This document shows, in pieces, positions 60,055 to 64,000 of a DNA stretch of 64,000 nt. The position numbers and the translations under genes are program-made. Within the stretch, counting starts at the first letter, position 1. Each line of letters starts with the position of its first letter. Under the pieces are notes generated by a model. The model was not told the DNA's origin. It searched no databases and saw nothing but the letters and a program-made list of their open reading frames with translations. This DNA is from Spongiimicrobium salis (GTDB taxonomy: Bacteria > Bacteroidota > Bacteroidia > Flavobacteriales > Flavobacteriaceae): contig NZ_JBHEQA010000001.1 of the NCBI RefSeq assembly GCF_043678055.1, forward strand, positions 1,984,001 through 2,048,000. Reading direction: 5' to 3'.

Positions 60055-60062
60055 CAAAATTA
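60055..60062 (-). promoter_or_regulatory. Putative -7 box (TAATTTTG, minus strand)
   Basis: Exact TAnnTTTG match on the minus strand, 23 bases before the TTG at 60031. Confidence 0.45.
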
Positions 60063-60184
60063 AGTATAATTCTTGCAAAAAAGCTGGGACAGTAATGACT
60101 TTTATGTTAAAGTTGATAGGGCTGATTTAAAGTATACAAGACATCTTAAAAAGCATTTTTTATATCTTAGCGAAAACCCCTAAA

Positions 60185-61801
60185 ATGTCGAATTTCCTTT
60201 TGTTTCCCTTGCATCTATCGTTGAGACTCATGGTACTGTCCTTGCTTTTTAGCTGCACTATCGTACATGGTCAGGATACCACTGTGAGCAATAATGCTCC
60301 CCAAGCTTTGGCCAATAGGTATTTGGGCCAGGCTAGAAGTGCTTACTTAAAAGGGGATTATGAAACTTACAGGGTTTTCAGTGATTCCCTTTATACATAT
60401 GCTGCTGCGAACAAGCTTCCAAAAATGCAGGTCTTAGGGCTGGTAAACCTTGCTGTGTATTACAACAATCGTGGAGAATCCCAAAAAGCCATTGCACAAT
60501 ACTTGAAAGGATTGCGTATTTGTGAAACGATTCCAAAAGATTTACGGACCAAGTTGGTGGTCATGGTGAATTTGGGAAATACCTATCATAATATTGATGC
60601 TTACGACAAATCTATTCATACGATGGAAGAGGTACTCACCACCTATGAGGCTTTGGGGGATAGCACAGGATATCGAGTAAAAACAGCCGCAACTTATAGT
60701 ATTTCCATGAATTACCTGGAGTTGGGAAAGTATGAGGAGGCCGCGGTCTTTGCGGAACGAACCAAGGCTCTGGCCGAACGTTATGAGGATAAGGAGTTAT
60801 TGGCTTCTGCTCTAGGCGCGCTGGGCGAGGTCTATTTTGAGAAGAGGGAATACCAAAAAACTGTAGATATTGTAATGGAAAGATTGCGAATGCCTCAATT
60901 GAGGGATTCCACAAAACAACAGGCCAGTGCCCTTTTACTGATGGGGAAGTCATTCTATGAATTGGGAGAAAATGAGGAAGCATTATCCTATCTCGAAAAA
61001 GTAAGGGGTTTGGCAAAAATCAAAGGATTGAAGACTGTTTTGTCCGATGGTGAAAAGTATAGTGCTTTGGCTTATGAAAAATTAGGTGATTTGAAATCTT
61101 CTTTACGTGCGCAGAAGGCCTATACGGAACTGAACAAAGAATTGAACAGAAACAATAGCGAAGCCGTTACTCTAGATATGGAAAAAGACTTAAACCTAAA
61201 AGAAAAGGAGGTAGCCGAAATAGGAAGTTGGTTTAAAAAAACACTGTCATTAAGCATTGTCGTGGGTATTCTGTTGTTATTTTCTCTAGTCGTTGTACGA
61301 AAACGAAAGTTGCAATTGAACAGGGCACATGAGAATTTACAGGAAGAACATTCTAAATTGCTTCAAAATATAGCGGAAATGGAAAAAAAGCCGCAAAGAG
61401 AAGCTTTTGAAACCAAAATTTCTTCGGCCTATAAGAATTCTTCCTTGACCTCTGAAGATTATGAGCGTTATAAGGTTCATATTACCGCTTATATGAAAGA
61501 ACATAAACCTTTTTTAGACCAGAATTTAAGCCAGGCTACTTTGGCAACTTTATTGGAGATTTCTGCCCATCATCTGTCGGAAGTGCTTCGTTTTGGTTTT
61601 GATCAAAATTTTTACAACTTCATTAATTCCTATCGTGTTATGGAGGCTCAGAGGCTCATGGAAAATGACACGAAGAATAAAGAAAAGATATTGGCCATTG
61701 GTTTCGACTCTGGCTTTAAAAGTAAAACATCCTTCAATAGAGTTTTCAAGAGCCATACCGGTATGACACCTACGGAATACAGGAAGCAACAATCCCTTTA
61801 A
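60185..61801 (+). CDS. TPR - transmembrane - AraC-type regulator
   Basis: 538 residues. Signal peptide (MVLSLLFSCTIVHGQ). Periplasmic TPR repeats span about 30-320 (ALGLVNLAVYYNNRGESQKAIAQYL; LLMGKSFYELGENEEALSYLEKV). One membrane helix lies at about 355-375 (LSIVVGILLLFSLVVV). A cytoplasmic coiled segment precedes a C-terminal AraC/XylS double HTH (about 430-538: QATLATLLEISAHHLSEVLRFG, KILAIGFDSGFKSKTSFNRVFKSHTGMTPTEYRK). Such hybrid sensors may read an extracellular or periplasmic signal. The next gene, a secreted LRR protein, is a candidate target. Confidence 0.88.
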   Translation: MSNFLLFPLHLSLRLMVLSLLFSCTIVHGQDTTVSNNAPQALANRYLGQARSAYLKGDYETYRVFSDSLYTYAAANKLPKMQVLGLVNLAVYYNNRGESQKAIAQYLKGLRICETIPKDLRTKLVVMVNLGNTYHNIDAYDKSIHTMEEVLTTYEALGDSTGYRVKTAATYSISMNYLELGKYEEAAVFAERTKALAERYEDKELLASALGALGEVYFEKREYQKTVDIVMERLRMPQLRDSTKQQASALLLMGKSFYELGENEEALSYLEKVRGLAKIKGLKTVLSDGEKYSALAYEKLGDLKSSLRAQKAYTELNKELNRNNSEAVTLDMEKDLNLKEKEVAEIGSWFKKTLSLSIVVGILLLFSLVVVRKRKLQLNRAHENLQEEHSKLLQNIAEMEKKPQREAFETKISSAYKNSSLTSEDYERYKVHITAYMKEHKPFLDQNLSQATLATLLEISAHHLSEVLRFGFDQNFYNFINSYRVMEAQRLMENDTKNKEKILAIGFDSGFKSKTSFNRVFKSHTGMTPTEYRKQQSL

Positions 61802-61836
61802 TACTCCCGGGAAACAGGGGTTTTTTCAAAAAAAGA

Positions 61837-61858
61837 GTGCCACCCGAGCGAGTGGTAC
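61837..61858 (+). promoter_or_regulatory. Stem-loop in the leader of the LRR gene
   Basis: GTGCCAC (61837-61843) pairs with GTGGTAC (61852-61858) with one G-U pair and an 8-base loop, 66 bases before the LRR ATG. No T run follows. Possibly a leader structure or operator. Confidence 0.3.
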
Positions 61859-61923
61859 GCATCTTACAATAATAGCACATAAGCTTGCGTTCAGAATAAG
61901 GTTCTAACAAAAACAAGACCCTA

Positions 61924-64000
61924 ATGAACAAGTTTTTAACATGCATTGTAGGCTTACTTTTTTTTAGTACAGTCATCGGCCAAACCTTGGTGCCTGATCC
62001 TAATTTTGAACAATTTTTGGTAGATCAAGGGATTGATTCCAATGGAATAACAGGTGATATCTTAGATGCTGATGCGGAGGCAGTCACCGTACTATCGGTA
62101 ACACGAAATGATATAACCGACTTCACAGGCTTGGAAGCGTTTATCAATCTCGTTAATCTCAATGCAGGAACCAATCAATTTGCTACCCTGCCTTTAAACA
62201 ATTTAACACTTCTTGAGGAGCTGCGATTTAGGAACAATCAAGCTTTGGCAAGTTTGGATTTATCTCAGAACACCGCTTTAAGGATATTTGAAATTAGGGC
62301 AAGTAGTGCTGCTCCAATTCCAACAATTCCCAGTCTTGATTTTTCACAAAATTTAAATCTGGAAGAACTGGATATATCCGTATTCGCCAGTATTACCTCC
62401 CTGACTTTTCCGGTTACTCCGACCCTTACAGATATTGATATTGCACAACTGAGCGTACCCACTATTGATATGTCCTTATTAACAGGAGATATTGACTTTA
62501 GAATAGTTGGGAGTAGGGTAGATGTTACAATATTATATCCAAATCAAAGAGATGCTATGAAGCGTTTGGAGCTAAGCAGTATTGATTTTCCCTTGGTGGA
62601 TGTTTCAGAATTGATCGGATTGGAACGTTTAGGGCTTTTTGCTACAAATGTTGAGTCCTTCATCTTGCCGAATACCAATACCTTGACCAATATAACCATA
62701 TGGAATCATGAGATCGCAGCTCCTTTTTCAATGGCTGCTGTCCCTCAGTTGCAGAGTTTGGATATTAGAAACAATTTTGGAACTTTTCCTTTCGACATTG
62801 ATCTTACGACAAATACAGAATTAAGGAGTTTAACTCTGCCCCGAAATCTTATGAATAGTATTGATATTTCACAAAATATCATGCTGACAACGCTGGATGT
62901 CAATACCAATAATTTAACAACTTTAGATGTCACCAATCAACCCGATTTAAATAGACTGGACGCTTACACCAATCAATTGCCCAGTATTGATCTATCGCAA
63001 AACTTAAATCTACAATGGTTGAATTTATCGCAAAATGAACTTCCAGCACTGGATGTGACCTTAAATACGGAGCTGAGATCCGTCAATATTAATTCCAATC
63101 AATTCACTGGTACAGGTTTGGATTTGACACAAAATTTAGAGCTTTCTTCTTTTTCTGCCGCATTCAATGAAATTGAATCATTGGATATTACCCAGAATAC
63201 CGAATTGAGTTTTTTGGTGCTCAACGATAATTTGTTCCCTGGAACCGCTATTTTAGATCAATTCTATGCACATCAGCTGAATCGGGGTCGATTGAATATT
63301 TTTTTAAATGTCGAAAACAATTTGTTATCCGGAAGAATGCCGGACTTTTTTGGACTCTATGATCCTGCCATACAAACCAGGAGGTCTTCGTTAAGGTTTG
63401 GGGGTAATGCCTTTGAATTTGGTGATTTTGAAGAAGAACATCTGGATTATGTAGCCCTATTGACAACAATGTCCATAGGACCTTCACCAGATTTTGTATT
63501 TCGAGAATATACCTACGCCCCTCAAGCTAAAGTGAACGCTGTTGAAAATTTCACGCGAAATGCAGGGGAGACCATCACCATAACAACGGTGGTAAGGGGG
63601 GCTCAAAATCATTATCGATGGTTTAAGGATGGTATAGAGATTCCAGAAGCTCCGGATGCTCCGGAGTTGGTTATTACGGATTTAAATACTTGTGATGCTG
63701 GAGTATATCATACTGAGATTACTAGTGACTTGGTGCCTTTTGAGAATGCTGACCCTCCGGGAACGGACGGCAAGAACTTACTATTAGTACGTAATGATAT
63801 TACACTTACTGTAAATGCAGTAAAGGATTGTGTTGTTTTAGATATGCCCTTGACTGATGTTCCTATCAATTCAGGGATTCAATGGGCAGATAACCCAGGA
63901 GCATGTGGGTATAGGATTAGTATAGGTACGGCATCGGGAAGTGATGACCTTTTACCACTAACCGATGTGGGAGAGGTAACCGTATATAACCATTCAATGG
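61924..64000 (+). CDS. Secreted leucine-rich-repeat protein with Ig-like domain (3' end outside window)
   Basis: The first 692 codons, open to the window end. Signal peptide MNKFLTCIVGLLFFSTVIGQ. Residues about 20-50 (TLVPDPNFEQFLVDQGIDSNG...) are the start typical of flavobacterial LRR proteins. Repeats of the form L..LDLSQNT.L..L.. recur through about residue 440 (SLDLSQNTALR, SIDISQNIML, ALDVTLNTEL, SLDITQNTELS). About 540-620 is an Ig-like domain (NAGETITITTVVRGAQNHYRWFKDG). A further beta-domain follows. Such proteins are usually large surface adhesins that may end in a type IX secretion signal, not visible here. Confidence 0.88.
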   Translation, partial: MNKFLTCIVGLLFFSTVIGQTLVPDPNFEQFLVDQGIDSNGITGDILDADAEAVTVLSVTRNDITDFTGLEAFINLVNLNAGTNQFATLPLNNLTLLEELRFRNNQALASLDLSQNTALRIFEIRASSAAPIPTIPSLDFSQNLNLEELDISVFASITSLTFPVTPTLTDIDIAQLSVPTIDMSLLTGDIDFRIVGSRVDVTILYPNQRDAMKRLELSSIDFPLVDVSELIGLERLGLFATNVESFILPNTNTLTNITIWNHEIAAPFSMAAVPQLQSLDIRNNFGTFPFDIDLTTNTELRSLTLPRNLMNSIDISQNIMLTTLDVNTNNLTTLDVTNQPDLNRLDAYTNQLPSIDLSQNLNLQWLNLSQNELPALDVTLNTELRSVNINSNQFTGTGLDLTQNLELSSFSAAFNEIESLDITQNTELSFLVLNDNLFPGTAILDQFYAHQLNRGRLNIFLNVENNLLSGRMPDFFGLYDPAIQTRRSSLRFGGNAFEFGDFEEEHLDYVALLTTMSIGPSPDFVFREYTYAPQAKVNAVENFTRNAGETITITTVVRGAQNHYRWFKDGIEIPEAPDAPELVITDLNTCDAGVYHTEITSDLVPFENADPPGTDGKNLLLVRNDITLTVNAVKDCVVLDMPLTDVPINSGIQWADNPGACGYRISIGTASGSDDLLPLTDVGEVTVYNHSM

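Noticed and set aside
61805..61826. Possible terminator after the AraC-type gene
   Set aside because: Only a 3-4 base stem (CCC/GGG) before the T run; too weak to annotate.
1..64000. tRNA, rRNA, CRISPR, IS elements, prophage
   Set aside because: None could be recognised on either strand; all larger spaces were read for clover-leaf, repeat-array and transposase signatures.

Overview
This is a chromosomal window from a member of the Bacteroidota, almost certainly a Flavobacteriaceae (probably marine). The support is gene content: the gliding pair gldE-gldD, TonB-dependent receptors with DUF5689 or DUF4270 lipoprotein partners, atpD-atpC as a separate two-gene unit, and a panD-panC / glgA-like / DUF4270 / glmS neighbourhood I recall from other flavobacteria. 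Promoters carry the Bacteroidota -7 box TAnnTTTG and most genes lack Shine-Dalgarno sequences. No tRNA, rRNA, CRISPR array, insertion sequence or prophage was seen. No gap between genes exceeds about 300 bases.

Layout. 1-8.3 kb: 3' end of a TonB receptor, a DUF5689/lamin-tail lipoprotein, an ankyrin protein, an alpha/beta hydrolase, an omega-amidase-like nitrilase, an Ig-like lipoprotein, ComF and a coiled-coil membrane protein. 8.4-17.8 kb: glycyl-tRNA synthetase, a Crp-like regulator with an AhpD-like protein, a secreted esterase facing a TonB receptor, two tandem barrel paralogues, exonuclease III and a Tas-like aldo-keto reductase. 17.8-31.6 kb: an S33 peptidase, radA, an esterase-fold protein lacking its nucleophile, a flippase-like protein, panD and panC; divergent from these, a half-length GT5 protein, DUF4270, glmS and a large TonB receptor. 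31.7-38 kb: atpDC, a TPR protein, a GNAT, an M61 peptidase and a small Cys-rich double-glycine peptide gene. 38-49 kb: biotin locus (bioF, DUF2007, bioD, bioA, a KAS I/II-type ketosynthase, bioB) interrupted by an antisense glycosyltransferase, a Coa1-like gene and an NfeD-flotillin pair. 49-54.3 kb: recX, DUF3667, DUF4177, RNase G, a 29-codon basic protein gene and HU. 54.4-58 kb: mutY, ssb, gldE, gldD. 58-64 kb: a Met-rich outer-membrane protein with a small Cys-motif protein, a TPR-transmembrane-AraC regulator and the 5' part of a secreted leucine-rich-repeat protein.

The genes are mostly core flavobacterial functions: biotin and pantothenate synthesis, envelope precursors, translation and RNA turnover, DNA repair and gliding. 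The most unusual items are the double-glycine six-cysteine peptide at 37.7-37.9 kb with its own terminator, the 29-residue basic (probably ribosomal) protein at 53.9 kb, the ketosynthase in the biotin locus, two apparently inactivated enzyme homologues (20.5 and 23.9 kb), and a perfect Shine-Dalgarno-like sequence with a 10-codon leader overlapping the bioF start.
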